A stretch of DNA of 64,000 nt. It comes from Salinilacihabitans rarus. GTDB taxonomy: Archaea; Halobacteriota; Halobacteria; Halobacteriales; Natrialbaceae. Numbering within the stretch: position 1 is the stretch's first letter; every line of letters starts with the position of its first letter. The notes beneath the pieces were generated by a model. It searched no databases, had not been told where the DNA came from, and worked only from the letters and a program-made list of their open reading frames with translations. The stretch is from positions 2,232,001 to 2,296,000 of the forward strand of contig NZ_CP100762.1 in assembly GCF_024296665.1 (NCBI RefSeq). Direction: 5' to 3'. Below, piece by piece: positions 9,581 to 19,870 of the stretch. A program made the position numbers and the translations under genes.

Positions 9581-10522
9581 TCAGAAGTCGACGCGGTCGA
9601 ACCGGTAGATCGCGATCGTGATCGGGACGACGATCCAGAACAGCAGGACGACGATCGCGAACCAGTCCTGAAGGTAGAACGGGACGTTGCCGCCGAAGGC
9701 CGCCTCCATCGACTGGACGACACGCGGGTTCTGTTCGGCGATCGACGTGGCGAAAGAGAGGACGTTCCGGTAGGCGACGCCGGGATCGAAGCTGTGGAAC
9801 AGAAACGCCACGTCGTGGGGACGCTCGGCCGTAATCTGGCCGCCGCCCGGCCCGGTGACCGTGTACTCGACGCCGGGCAGGTAGTCCAGCCGAACGAGCA
9901 GGGTGAGCGTCTGGATGACGGTCTCCCAGACGACGTAGAACAGGACGAAAACGCCGAACGCGAAGGCGCCGGCGAACGTCGTCGAGCGCGTCAGCGACGA
10001 CAGCGAGACCGCGATGCTGGTGTACGCGATCCCGTAGAGGATCGACACCGCGAGCAGGCCCAGGTAGTCGGTCACGTCGAAGCTCCCGAACAGGAGCGCG
10101 ACGAAGGCGGCGGCCAGCACGAAGCCGGTGATCAGCGAGACCGACAGCACCGCCGAGCGGCCGGCGAGTTTGCCGAGCAACACGTCGGTCCGGGAGTGGG
10201 GCAGCGAGAGCAACACCTTGAGGCTCCCCGACTCGCGCTCGCCGGCGATCGCCTTCCAGCCAAGCACCAGCGCGATCACCGGGATCACGAGCCGGGTGAC
10301 GCTGTGGACCGTCCCGACGAGCCCGCTGGTCGTCGCGTCGACCGTGGGGAGGTCGCCGCCGAAGTACCACAGCGACACCGTCGGGAGGACCAGGATCGAG
10401 AAGAAAAACAGGCTCAAAGACAGGAACAGCCACGAGCGGACGGCGTCCTGAAAGTCCTTCTTCGCGATCGCGCGCACGCTACCGAGGTCGACCGAGCCCC
10501 AGGAACCCGTCTCGGCGCTCAT
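9581..10522 (-). CDS. ABC-2 type transporter permease
   Basis: This 313-residue integral membrane protein has about six hydrophobic segments and an N-terminal cytoplasmic stretch (AIAKKDFQDAVRSW) typical of ABC-2 permeases of the NosY type. A large extracellular loop (about 220-270) separates the last two segments. It overlaps the ATPase gene upstream by four bases (ATGA at 10519-10522), so the two are translated as a unit. The substrate is unknown. Permeases of this form often export copper-chaperone components, drugs or lipids, but nothing nearby points to one. Confidence 0.88.
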   Translation of the reverse strand: MSAETGSWGSVDLGSVRAIAKKDFQDAVRSWLFLSLSLFFFSILVLPTVSLWYFGGDLPTVDATTSGLVGTVHSVTRLVIPVIALVLGWKAIAGERESGSLKVLLSLPHSRTDVLLGKLAGRSAVLSVSLITGFVLAAAFVALLFGSFDVTDYLGLLAVSILYGIAYTSIAVSLSSLTRSTTFAGAFAFGVFVLFYVVWETVIQTLTLLVRLDYLPGVEYTVTGPGGGQITAERPHDVAFLFHSFDPGVAYRNVLSFATSIAEQNPRVVQSMEAAFGGNVPFYLQDWFAIVVLLFWIVVPITIAIYRFDRVDF

Positions 10523-11439
10523 TGGGCCTCCACCTCCGTCGTGTACGAGCGGAAGACGTCGTCGAGCGACGCCTCGGTCGTCGAGAAGTCCCGCACTTCG
10601 AGGCCGCTGTTCTCGAGTTCGTGGATGACCGCGGTCTTCGAGCCGTTACACTGGACGACGATCGACCCGGCGCCCTCCTCGTCGACGGCCGCGGAGGTGA
10701 CCGCCGGCAGCGACCGGACGGCCGCGAGGGCGTCCTCGGTGACCCGGTCGACGCTGACCCGCAGCGTCGTCCCCTCGCCGACGGAGGCGCGCAGCCCCTC
10801 GACGGAGTCGACGGCGACCATCTCGCCGTCCCGGAGGATGCCGACGCGGTCGCAGACGGCCTCGACCTGTCCCATGATGTGACTCGAGAAGAAGACCGTC
10901 GCGCCGCGTTCGTTCTCCTCGCGAACGATCTCGCGCATCTCGCGGGCGCCGTTCGGGTCGAGGCCGGTCGAGGGCTCGTCCAGGACGAGCAGTTCGGGTT
11001 CGCCGACCAGCGCCATCGCGAGCATGAGCCGCTGGGCCATCCCCTTCGAGTAGCCGCCGGTCTTCTCGTCGGCGGCCGACAGCAGGTCGACGCGTTCGAG
11101 CAGCCGTTCGGGGTCGTCGTCGACGCCCTTCGACTCGATGGCGAACTCGAGGTGCTGGCGGCCCGTGAGCCGGTCGTAGGTCCGGTATCCCTCCGGGAGG
11201 ACGCCGGTGCGCTGGCGGATCTCCCGGCTCTCCGACCGGACGTCGAGGCCCAGTACGCGGGCCGACCCGGCGGTCGGCCGGACGAAGTCGAGCAGGACGT
11301 TGATCGTCGTCGACTTGCCGGCGCCGTTCGGCCCGAGGAAGCCGAACACCTCGCCGTCTTCGACCTCGAACGAGAGGTCGTCGAGCGCGAGCGTCCGGCC
11401 GTAGGACTTGGTCAGCCCGTCGACCGATATCGCTGGCAT
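10519..11439 (-). CDS. ABC transporter ATP-binding protein
   Basis: This 306-residue ABC ATPase has Walker A GPNGAGKS (36-43), the signature YSKGMAQRL (about 134-142), Walker B ELLVLDEPSTGLD (about 153-165) and the H-loop FFSSHIMGQVE. A C-terminal extension of about 90 residues follows the ATPase core, as in NosF/CcmA-like exporters. It is the first gene of a two-gene unit with the permease at 9581-10522. The spacer upstream is only about 40 bases, so it may be read together with the gene at 11479. Confidence 0.93.
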   Translation of the reverse strand: MPAISVDGLTKSYGRTLALDDLSFEVEDGEVFGFLGPNGAGKSTTINVLLDFVRPTAGSARVLGLDVRSESREIRQRTGVLPEGYRTYDRLTGRQHLEFAIESKGVDDDPERLLERVDLLSAADEKTGGYSKGMAQRLMLAMALVGEPELLVLDEPSTGLDPNGAREMREIVREENERGATVFFSSHIMGQVEAVCDRVGILRDGEMVAVDSVEGLRASVGEGTTLRVSVDRVTEDALAAVRSLPAVTSAAVDEEGAGSIVVQCNGSKTAVIHELENSGLEVRDFSTTEASLDDVFRSYTTEVEAQ

Positions 11440-11478
11440 AATCGAGTGAAACGGCGTCGCGGTCCGGGATAAGAGTTG

Positions 11479-12237
11479 TCACTTCCGAAGGCCGCCAGCC
11501 GCGTCGCCGACGGCGGCCCGCGGCGAGAGGTCCGTCAGGTCGGGGTGGTCGCTCGCGTCCGCGCCGGTCAGCACGACCCGCTCCCGGCGGGCCTGCCAGC
11601 GGTCGTGGCGAACGAGGACGTGAACGGGAAGCGACTCGACGCCGAGCAGGCGGGCGACCGCGAGCCGGTAGCCGCCGTCGTGGAGGACGAACCGGCCGTC
11701 GCGGCCGACGGCGACGCGGACCTCGGCTTTCGCCGGCGGGAGGTCGGGCCGGGGGTCGACGAGCGTCGGCCCGGCCGCCGGTTCGCGGCGCTCGCGGCGG
11801 CGCTCGCGGACGGTCCGGTAGCCCCGCGTCGCGACGTCGGCACAGAGCACTTCGAGGGTCGCCGGGGAGACCCGCGAGGGGACCCCGTACTCGGCCTCGA
11901 TCGCGTCCCACGGTCGGCCGCGCACGAACCGGTCCCTGAGCGCCCGGAACGGGCGGCTCTCGACGAACGGTTCGGCCCCGAGGTCCCAGTCGCCGCCGGC
12001 GACCGCCTGGACGTCCGGGTCGCCGTCGGCGGCGAGCGTCGCGCGGTCCTCGCGCGAGACGACGCGCGACACCGCACCGGGATCGAGACGGAGCAGGCCG
12101 AACGGATCGATCGGCGCGGCGTATCGGCGGCCGCAGGCGCGCCACGTCCGGTAGCGCAGGCGCCCGCGGCGGTACCGACGGCGCGCGCCCGCCAGCGGCG
12201 ACCCGCCCCTGGCCGTGGTCGCCGCGCTCAGGACCAC
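11479..12237 (-). CDS. Protein with a C-terminal ParB/sulfiredoxin-like fold
   Basis: This 252-residue soluble protein begins with an Arg-rich segment (residues 8-40, RRRYRRGRLRYRTW). Its C-terminal third contains a stretch (about 175-220, with DGGYRLAVARLLG followed by SLPVHVLVRH). This resembles the DGxHR..A....G...IPV..R pattern of ParB-like nuclease and sulfiredoxin folds. Related haloarchaeal proteins often occur in surface-glycan regions, but here it precedes an ABC transporter. The middle region (about 60-120) resembles no motif I know. The function is not assigned. The start is an ATG that gives a frame free of overlap with neighbours. Confidence 0.6.
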   Translation of the reverse strand: MVLSAATTARGGSPLAGARRRYRRGRLRYRTWRACGRRYAAPIDPFGLLRLDPGAVSRVVSREDRATLAADGDPDVQAVAGGDWDLGAEPFVESRPFRALRDRFVRGRPWDAIEAEYGVPSRVSPATLEVLCADVATRGYRTVRERRRERREPAAGPTLVDPRPDLPPAKAEVRVAVGRDGRFVLHDGGYRLAVARLLGVESLPVHVLVRHDRWQARRERVVLTGADASDHPDLTDLSPRAAVGDAAGGLRK

Positions 12238-12418
12238 GGCATCCCTCCCCGTCGACCGGCGCGTTCGGGCGGTCCCGCCGCCCGTGCGAGTGAACTGACG
12301 AACGACATGGCCGAAGCCGAGACCGAACGGGTCGATAAGTAACCGGCGCGTACCCCGGGCGGTGCGGCGGAAGGGGGGCCGTACCAGCGTTCTGGACGGC
12401 GCGGGCTCCCGGGGGCAA

Positions 12419-12688
12419 TCAGATCGGGTCGTCGGGGTCGTACCGCTCGGCGGTCCGTTCGACCTCGGCGGCGTAGCGCTCCCGGGTCTCCTCGTCCGGG
12501 ACGGGCGCGAGGTCGTCCTCGTCGACCTCGACGGCGGCCGTCACGGGCGATCCGGTCCGCAGCGCCGTCGAGGAGCGCTGGCGTCGCTGGTAGCGCGAGC
12601 CGTCGGGCGTGGCGTAGACGATGGTCACGAAGTCGCGGTCGCCGAACTCGCGTTCGACGAGCCAGCAGCGTACCGTCGAGTCGCTCAT
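12419..12688 (-). CDS. Small acidic protein of unknown function
   Basis: This 89-residue protein has a compact N-terminal half that alternates beta-like segments ([26 protein letters not shown]) with a basic turn (RYQRRQR). A charged tail ends in YDPDDPI. I do not recognise the family. Codon use and the sharp ATG start at 12688 support a real gene. It lies divergently from uvrC with 93 bases between them, so both promoters must share that gap. Confidence 0.6.
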   Translation of the reverse strand: MSDSTVRCWLVEREFGDRDFVTIVYATPDGSRYQRRQRSSTALRTGSPVTAAVEVDEDDLAPVPDEETRERYAAEVERTAERYDPDDPI

Positions 12689-12781
12689 GTCCGGACGTTT
12701 CGGATCGACGACCGAGTATCTACCGTCCTCCGGGCGCGCTCGTACGTCAGGCTGAAAGCCGTCGCTCCCCTACGACCGCCG

Positions 12782-14551
12782 ATGAACGCCGAGGAGGTTC
12801 GCGAGCGGGCGGCGTCGTTGCCCCGCGAGCCCGGCGTCTACCAGTTCCGCGAGGGGGAGACGACGCTGTACGTGGGCAAGGCCGTCGACCTCCGCTCGCG
12901 GGCGCGGTCGTACGCCGACCCGCGGGGCGCGCGCATCCGCCGGATGGTCGACCGCGCCGACGGGATCGAGATCGCCGTCACCGACACCGAGACGCAGGCG
13001 CTGTTGCTCGAGGCCAACCTCATCAAGCGCCACCAGCCCCGCTACAACGTCCGCCTCAAGGACGACAAGTCCTACCCGATGGTCCAGTTCACCGACCACG
13101 AGGCTCCCCGGATCGAGGTCACCCGCGACCCGGACACCGGGGCCCAGAGCGCCTCGGATGCGGGCGGGGCGGCGACCGTCTTCGGCCCGTTCACGAACAA
13201 GGGTCGCGTCGAGACGGTCGTGAAGGCGATCCGGGAGACCTACGGCGTCCGGGGCTGTTCGGACCACAAGTACGCGGGCCGCGACCGGCCGTGTCTCGAC
13301 TACGAGATGGGCCTCTGTACGGCCCCCTGTACCCGCGAGATCGACCGCGAGAGCTACCGCGAGGACGTCGAGAGCGCGAAACGATTCTTCGAGGGCGAGA
13401 CCGGCGTCCTCGCGGACCCGCTCCGACGGCGGATGGAGGCCGCGGCCCAAGAACGGAACTTCGAGCGCGCGGCGAACCTCCGCGACCGACTGGAGGCCGT
13501 CGAGGCGTTCCACGGCGAGGGCGGCGAGGCCGTCCGGGCCGCCGCCGACGAGCGCGTCGTCGACGTCCTCGGCGCGGCGGTCGAGGGCGAGACGGCGACG
13601 GTCGCGCGCCTGCGCGCCGAACGCGGGAAACTGGTCGAACGCGACCGCCACACCCTCGAAGCGCCGCGGACCGACGACGGCGAGGCCGTCCCCGCGGTGC
13701 TCGCGGCGTTCGTCGTCCAGTACTACGCCGAGCGCGACCTGCCGGACGCCATCCTCCTGCCCGAACGCCACGGGGACGAGGAGGTCGCGGCGTGGCTCGA
13801 CGCCGAGGGCGTCGCCGTCCGCGTACCCGGTGCCGGCCGCGAGGCCAAACTCGTCGACCTCGCGCTGAAGAACGCCCGCCGGAACGTCGGCGGCCGCGAC
13901 GAGTGTGGCATGCTCGCCGACGCGCTCGGGGTCGAGTCGGCCCGCCGGATCGAGGGCGTCGACGTGAGCCACGCCCACGGGCGGTCGGCGGTCGGCAGCG
14001 ACGTGACGTTCGTCGACGGCCGCGCCGAGAAGGGCGACTACCGCCGGAAGAAACTCGCCGACGAGAACGACGACTACGCCAATATGCGGGCGCTGATCGA
14101 GTGGCGCGCCCGCCGGGCCGTCGAGAGCCGCGACGACCGCCCCGACCCCGACCTGCTGTTGATCGACGGCGGCGCGGGTCAACTCGAAGCCGCCCGCGAC
14201 GCGCTCGCCGACGTCGGCTGGGACGTCCCCGCGGTCGCGCTCGCGAAGGCCGAGGAGACGGTGATCACCCCCGACCGCGAGTTCTCGTGGCCGAGCGACG
14301 CGCCGCACCTGCACCTCCTCCAGCGGGTTCGCGACGAGGCCCACCGCTTTGCGGTCCAGTACCACCAGACGCTACGCGACGACGTCTCGACGGTGCTCGA
14401 CGACGTGCCGGGCGTCGGCCCGGAGACCCGAACGCGTCTGCTGCGGCGGTTCGGCAGCGTCGAGAACGTCCGCGAGGCGAGCGTCGAGGACCTGCGGAGC
14501 GTCTCGGGCGTCGGCGAGAAGACGGCCCGGACGCTGAAAGAGCGGCTGTAG
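12782..14551 (+). CDS. uvrC: Excinuclease ABC subunit C (UvrC)
   Basis: This 589-residue UvrC makes the two incisions flanking a lesion in nucleotide excision repair, after UvrB loading. The GIY-YIG domain opens the protein ([24 protein letters not shown], about 18-41). A UVR domain for UvrB contact is visible at [20 protein letters not shown] (about 222-241). An RNase H-like C-terminal nuclease core follows ([33 protein letters not shown]), with tandem helix-hairpin-helix motifs at the end ([32 protein letters not shown]). The ATG at 12782 fits the start of the GIY-YIG domain. uvrB lies about 5.3 kb away on the other strand. Confidence 0.97.
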   Translation: MNAEEVRERAASLPREPGVYQFREGETTLYVGKAVDLRSRARSYADPRGARIRRMVDRADGIEIAVTDTETQALLLEANLIKRHQPRYNVRLKDDKSYPMVQFTDHEAPRIEVTRDPDTGAQSASDAGGAATVFGPFTNKGRVETVVKAIRETYGVRGCSDHKYAGRDRPCLDYEMGLCTAPCTREIDRESYREDVESAKRFFEGETGVLADPLRRRMEAAAQERNFERAANLRDRLEAVEAFHGEGGEAVRAAADERVVDVLGAAVEGETATVARLRAERGKLVERDRHTLEAPRTDDGEAVPAVLAAFVVQYYAERDLPDAILLPERHGDEEVAAWLDAEGVAVRVPGAGREAKLVDLALKNARRNVGGRDECGMLADALGVESARRIEGVDVSHAHGRSAVGSDVTFVDGRAEKGDYRRKKLADENDDYANMRALIEWRARRAVESRDDRPDPDLLLIDGGAGQLEAARDALADVGWDVPAVALAKAEETVITPDREFSWPSDAPHLHLLQRVRDEAHRFAVQYHQTLRDDVSTVLDDVPGVGPETRTRLLRRFGSVENVREASVEDLRSVSGVGEKTARTLKERL

Positions 14552-14586
14552 GCGCTCTGGCCGTGGATAATCGGCATCACGGAATG

Positions 14587-14596
14587 TTTTAAATAC
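14587..14596 (+). promoter_or_regulatory. TATA box of the NhaC-type antiporter gene
   Basis: TTTTAAATAC is centred about 27 bases before the ATG at 14619. This favours that codon over the upstream GTG (14604) and ATG (14607) in the same frame, and suggests a leaderless transcript. Confidence 0.6.
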
Positions 14597-14618
14597 AAAG
14601 AGTGTGATGCGTGGTAGC

Positions 14619-16283
<1,665 letters not shown>

Positions 16284-16357
16284 CCGACCGGCCCCGTCTC
16301 GCCGCGATTTCTCCCTGTTCGATTCCGGCCGGACCCGCGAACGTCGGGGATGGACCT

Positions 16358-16681
16358 ATGGTACTCGCTGGCGTACCGGAACTCGTGGACGACGACGACT
16401 CACTGGACGACCTGCTCGACGAACTCGACAGCCACGGCGACCTCTCGACCTCCCAGCAGGTGCTGTCGGTCCGCATGGAGAAGCGCCGCTACGGGAAGCC
16501 GGTGACCATCGTCGAAGGGTTCGACCTCCCCGAGCAGGAGGTGAAAGCGATCGCCTCGGACCTGAAGCGTTCGATGGGGACCGGCGGGACGGTCGACGAG
16601 GGCCGGATCGAACTCCAGGGCGACCACCGCGACCGGGTCCCCGACCTGCTGCGCGAACGGGGGTTCGACGTCGGGGAGTGA
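16358..16681 (+). CDS. SUI1/aIF1 translation initiation factor homologue
   Basis: This 107-residue protein has an acidic N-terminal extension (LVDDDDSLDDLLDELDSHGDLS) and a SUI1 fold from about residue 33. Characteristic segments are VRMEKRRYGKPVTIVEGFD, a basic beta-hairpin loop, and GTGGTVDEGRIELQGDHRDRVPDLLRERGFDVG. In archaea aIF1 binds the small ribosomal subunit near the P site and checks start-codon selection. The conserved GTGGT/I..QGDH signature and family length make this a firm call. The gene stands alone between nhaC and a GNAT gene on the same strand. Confidence 0.93.
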   Translation: MVLAGVPELVDDDDSLDDLLDELDSHGDLSTSQQVLSVRMEKRRYGKPVTIVEGFDLPEQEVKAIASDLKRSMGTGGTVDEGRIELQGDHRDRVPDLLRERGFDVGE

Positions 16682-16729
16682 GACGAGCGCAGTCCCACTA
16701 CTTTGTCGCTCGACGGCGTAGCACACGCC

Positions 16730-17212
16730 ATGGAGATCCGGCCGGCCAGCGCCGCGGATCGCGAGGCGATCCGCGAGGTCGCCCGCGCGGCCTGGCACGA
16801 CTCGTACGACGAACTCGACGCCGAGACCGTCGACGAGACCGTCGACGCGTGGTACGCCGACGACGAACTCGAGCGCGCGCTCTCGGAACCGGGCACCGCG
16901 TTCCTCGTCGCCGAGGACGACGGTGAGGTCGTCGGCTTCAGCCACGGCGTCGTCCAGGGCGACGAGGGCGACGTCCTGCGGATGTACGTCCGCCCGGACC
17001 GCCAGCGCGAGGGGGTCGGGACGGCACTGCACGAGCGCCTGCGGGCCGACCTCGAGGACTTCAACATGAACCGGATGCGGGCGATCGACCTCGCCTCGAA
17101 CGAGGGCGGACGGGCCTTCTACGAGGGACTCGGCTTCGAGAAGAGCGACGAGGGGACCGTCGAGATCGGTGGCGAGGAGCGTCTGGAAGTGGTCTACACG
17201 CTCGACCTCTGA
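16730..17212 (+). CDS. GNAT-family N-acetyltransferase
   Basis: This 160-residue protein is a single GNAT domain. Motif A, which binds acetyl-CoA, is at VLRMYVRPDRQREGVGTALHERL (about 82-104), with the Q/RxxGxG/A core as RQREGVG. Motif B follows as LASNEGGRAFYEGLGFEK, and the N-terminal part IRPASAADREAIREVARAAW is typical. The substrate cannot be deduced, and it could be a protein N-terminus or a small molecule. The ATG at 16730 is preferred over the in-frame upstream codons because IRPA is the usual start of the fold. Confidence 0.88.
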   Translation: MEIRPASAADREAIREVARAAWHDSYDELDAETVDETVDAWYADDELERALSEPGTAFLVAEDDGEVVGFSHGVVQGDEGDVLRMYVRPDRQREGVGTALHERLRADLEDFNMNRMRAIDLASNEGGRAFYEGLGFEKSDEGTVEIGGEERLEVVYTLDL

Positions 17213-17317
17213 GAGCCGGGTGCGGCGGAGTGGCTGAGCGCCCGGTGACGAGGCCGACACGGCTACCGGACCGGAACCCGTTCCATCGCCCGCTGCCGTC
17301 GTGGGGTTTCTCGGTCG

Positions 17318-17521
17318 CTACTCCGCGTAGACGAGCGTTCGTCGGCACTCGGGGCAGACGTACGGAACCGGCGTGAGAATTTCGTCCGCGCGAAGGCCGC
17401 TCAGAAACCCGTCGTCCGACGCCGGTGAGACGATGGCGAGCGACCCCATCACGTCGGTTCCTTGTAATTCCATCCGCTCTAACGGTTCCTCGCAATCCGG
17501 ACAGACCGTCTCGGAGGGCAT
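17318..17521 (-). CDS. Small zinc-ribbon protein
   Basis: This 67-residue protein carries two CxxC knuckles, CPDC near the N-terminus and CPEC near the C-terminus (VPYVCPECRRTLVY). They are separated by about 45 residues, enough to form one treble-clef or rubredoxin-like zinc site. The middle contains LQGTDVMGSLAIVSP, with no recognised motif. The start used is ATG 17521, which places the first knuckle near the N-terminus. An upstream ATG at 17560 would add 13 residues. Function unknown. Confidence 0.65.
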   Translation of the reverse strand: MPSETVCPDCEEPLERMELQGTDVMGSLAIVSPASDDGFLSGLRADEILTPVPYVCPECRRTLVYAE

Positions 17522-17662
17522 GCCTCTAGCAGGCACACCCGCGTTCAAAAACCCATTCAATTCGCGTTCTCGATCGCCGTCGACCGTGCCCGTCGACGAT
17601 TCGGCAGAGTCGGTCGAGACGACGCTCCCGCCGATCGACGCCCGATGAGACGAGCCGTCAAC

Positions 17663-17669
17663 TATAAAT
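17663..17669 (+). promoter_or_regulatory. TATA box of the putative metal exporter gene
   Basis: TATAAAT sits in an AT-rich island (17658-17705). Transcription would begin near 17690-17695, exactly where the palindrome at 17691-17704 lies. Confidence 0.55.
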
Positions 17670-17690
17670 TCTAGACTGCAAAAGCAGAGT

Positions 17691-17704
17691 TTAGATGTGT
17701 CTAA
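17691..17704 (+). promoter_or_regulatory. TTAG-N6-CTAA palindrome, putative metalloregulator operator
   Basis: TTAGATGTGTCTAA is a perfect inverted repeat of TTAGA arms around four bases. It lies at the predicted transcription start of the exporter at 17753. The same TTAG-N6-CTAA plan recurs at 19107-19120 before the second exporter. TTAG/CTAA half-sites occur in operators of DtxR-family iron and manganese regulators. The assignment to such a regulator is inference, and no regulator gene lies in the window. Confidence 0.5.
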
Positions 17705-17752
17705 TCCATCGGCCCGTCGCCGGTCGCGGTCCCCGGCCGGCGCGGGCGGGAG

Positions 17753-18991
17753 GTGGCCGCCGTGGCTGAACCGCTGACGATCCTGCTCGAATCGCTGCGC
17801 GACGGCTACGTGCAGGTGAGCGTCTTCGTCGCGGTCACCGTCCTCGCGTTCGGGCTCGTTCAGTACCGGACCGACGGCGCGCTGTTGCGCGCGATCGAGG
17901 ACCGGGAGTCGCTCCAGCCGCTGCTCGGCGGCCTGCTCGGACTGACCCCCGGCTGTGGCGGCGCCATCGTCGTGATGCCGCTGTACGTCCGCGGCACCGT
18001 CAGTTTCGGCACCGTCGTCGCGACGCTGGGGGCGACCGCGGGCGACTCCGCGTTCGTCATCCTCGCGCTGGCGCCCGAGGCGGCGCTGTACGCCTACGGC
18101 GTCGCCCTCCTCGCCTCGGTGACGACCGGCTACCTCGTCGACACCGTCGGCCTCGGCGTCTCACGGGTCGACGCGGCCGTCGCGCGGCTCTCGCCCGCCG
18201 CGACCGACGGCGGGACCGCGGTCGCCGGCGGCGGCGCCGTCCGCCCCAATCCCGCCCACGACTACCCGACCTGCGCGCCGACCCACGCCCACGAGTCGGG
18301 TCCGGACCGCCGTTCGGCGATCCTCACGCCCCTCTCGCACGCCGCCCACGTCGCGTGGTGGGTCGCGGCCGCCGGCGGCCTCGTCGTCGGGACGCTCTAC
18401 CTGCTACGCGGCGGCCCCGAGACGGCCCTCGTCGTCGGCCTCGGCTTCGACGGCGCGTTCACCGTCTTCGGCCTCGCCGGCGCCGTCCTGTCGCTGTACC
18501 TCTACGCCGTCGGCCGCCACTACGTCGGCGAGGGGACGGTCGCCCGCGCCCGCGACTCGTTCTCGTCGGTCTACGACACCCTCACCCACGCGGCGATGGA
18601 GACCAGTTTCGTCACCGTCTGGGTGATCGTCGCCCTGCTGGCCTACGAGTACGGCGTAGTGTTGACCGGCCTCGACGTCGCCGCGGTCGCCTCCGCCGCC
18701 GGCGTGCTCGCCCCCATCGGGGGCGCCGCCGTCGGGCTGATCCCCGGCTGTGGCCCCCAGATCCTGCTGGCGGGCGTCTACGCCGAGGGCGGCCTCCCGT
18801 TCTCGGCGCTGGCGGCCAACGCCGTCGCCCAGGACGGCGACGCCCTCTTCCCGCTGCTGGCCGTCGATTTCAGGGCCGCGGTCGTCGCCACGGTCTACAA
18901 CGCCGTGCCCGCGGTCGTCGTCGGCGTGGCGCTGCACTTCCTGTGGGGACCGGTCCTCGGGCTGCCGGAGTTCGGCTTCGGCGTGCTCTGA
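17753..18991 (+). CDS. Putative heavy-metal (manganese) exporter of the 10-TM ArsP_2 type
   Basis: This 412-residue membrane protein has about ten hydrophobic segments arranged as two related halves. Each half bears a PGCG motif: LTPGCGG around Pro66-Cys68 and IPGCGPQ around Pro331-Cys333. This layout fits the putative 10-TM heavy-metal exporter family, whose members are often annotated as putative manganese transporters. A His-containing cytoplasmic loop (HDYPTCAPTHAHES, about 169-182) between the halves is a plausible metal-sensing or delivery site. The start is GTG at 17753, and a second GTG nine bases later is possible. A palindromic operator lies about 50 bases upstream, and an unrelated Mn-exporter family member follows at 19208. 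Confidence 0.75.
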   Translation: MAAVAEPLTILLESLRDGYVQVSVFVAVTVLAFGLVQYRTDGALLRAIEDRESLQPLLGGLLGLTPGCGGAIVVMPLYVRGTVSFGTVVATLGATAGDSAFVILALAPEAALYAYGVALLASVTTGYLVDTVGLGVSRVDAAVARLSPAATDGGTAVAGGGAVRPNPAHDYPTCAPTHAHESGPDRRSAILTPLSHAAHVAWWVAAAGGLVVGTLYLLRGGPETALVVGLGFDGAFTVFGLAGAVLSLYLYAVGRHYVGEGTVARARDSFSSVYDTLTHAAMETSFVTVWVIVALLAYEYGVVLTGLDVAAVASAAGVLAPIGGAAVGLIPGCGPQILLAGVYAEGGLPFSALAANAVAQDGDALFPLLAVDFRAAVVATVYNAVPAVVVGVALHFLWGPVLGLPEFGFGVL

Positions 18992-19106
18992 GCGGATTCG
19001 GCCGCGCTCGCGGACGACTCGACCGATCGCCCTCCAGCGGTCGAGGGCCACGAGGTCCGAACCGACGGACGGCGGCCTCGCGGGTTAGGACCGATAAACA
19101 CTTTCG

Positions 19107-19120
19107 TTAGGGTAATCTAA
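19107..19120 (+). promoter_or_regulatory. Second TTAG-N6-CTAA palindrome
   Basis: TTAGGGTAATCTAA has TTAG and CTAA arms six bases apart, as at 17691-17704. It follows a GATAAA element (19093-19098), which would place it between the TATA box and the transcription start of the UPF0016 gene at 19208. A bound repressor there would block transcription. Confidence 0.5.
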
Positions 19121-19207
19121 TTCGTTCGTGGGAACTGACGCCGCCACAGGACGGCCCCGTGGCCGCCCGGCGGTCCGACGGACGTCACGACGACATCCAC
19201 ACGACAC

Positions 19208-19858
19208 ATGAGTGACTTCATCGAGATCGTACTCACCGCCTTCGTCCTGCAGTTGCTTGCCCTCCCGGGAGAGAAGGGACAACTGGTCATCGCGGGCCTG
19301 GCGACGGAGCACGACCCGTATATGGTCGTCGCGGGCGCGGCGACGGCGTTCGGCGGCTGGACGGCGATCGAAATTCTGCTCGGGAACGGCCTCACGGGCG
19401 CGCTTCCGGCGGTCTACCTCGACGCCATCACCGCCGGTCTCTTCGTCGTCTTCGCGGTCTGGCTCCTGTACGCGACGCCGGACGACGGCTCCCGACCGCC
19501 CGGGAAACCGGTTACGGACGGCGGGTCCCGATTCCTCGAGTCGGTGCAGTCGTCGGTTCCGCCCCGATTTCGCGGCTTCCTGCCGTCGTTCTCGCTGATG
19601 GTTGTCGGCGAGTTCGGCGATAAGACCCAACTGGTCACCATCGGCCTCGCCGTCCAGTACGGGGCGACGTCGGCGATCTGGATCGGCGAGATGCTCGCTA
19701 TCGTCCCGGTCAGCCTCGTCACCGCGCTGGTCTTCCGCAGGACCGCCGACCGGTTCGACCGGGCGTGGGTTCACCGCGTCGCGGCGGTCACGTTCGGACT
19801 GTTCGCGCTGGACATCGCCGCCGAGTACGCCGTCGGAACGTCGATCCTCCCGCTGTAG
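19208..19858 (+). CDS. UPF0016/GDT1 (MneA-like) family cation exporter
   Basis: This 216-residue membrane protein has six hydrophobic segments in two homologous halves. The second half keeps the family motif E-x-G-D-K-T as GEFGDKTQL (Glu135-Thr140). The first half carries a degenerate form, LPGEKGQL (residues 19-26), in which the Asp is missing. Characterised relatives (yeast Gdt1, human TMEM165, bacterial MneA/Mnx) move Mn2+ or Ca2+. Placed next to another putative Mn exporter and behind the same operator-like palindrome, a role in manganese efflux is the best guess. The ATG at 19208 gives the canonical N-terminus. Confidence 0.85.
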   Translation: MSDFIEIVLTAFVLQLLALPGEKGQLVIAGLATEHDPYMVVAGAATAFGGWTAIEILLGNGLTGALPAVYLDAITAGLFVVFAVWLLYATPDDGSRPPGKPVTDGGSRFLESVQSSVPPRFRGFLPSFSLMVVGEFGDKTQLVTIGLAVQYGATSAIWIGEMLAIVPVSLVTALVFRRTADRFDRAWVHRVAAVTFGLFALDIAAEYAVGTSILPL

Positions 19859-19870
19859 GCCGGTCGGCGC

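Noticed and set aside
17213-17317. tRNA-like string GGAGTGGCTGAGC
   Set aside because: It resembles a D-arm but I find no matching acceptor stem, anticodon arm or T-loop sequence, so no tRNA is called.
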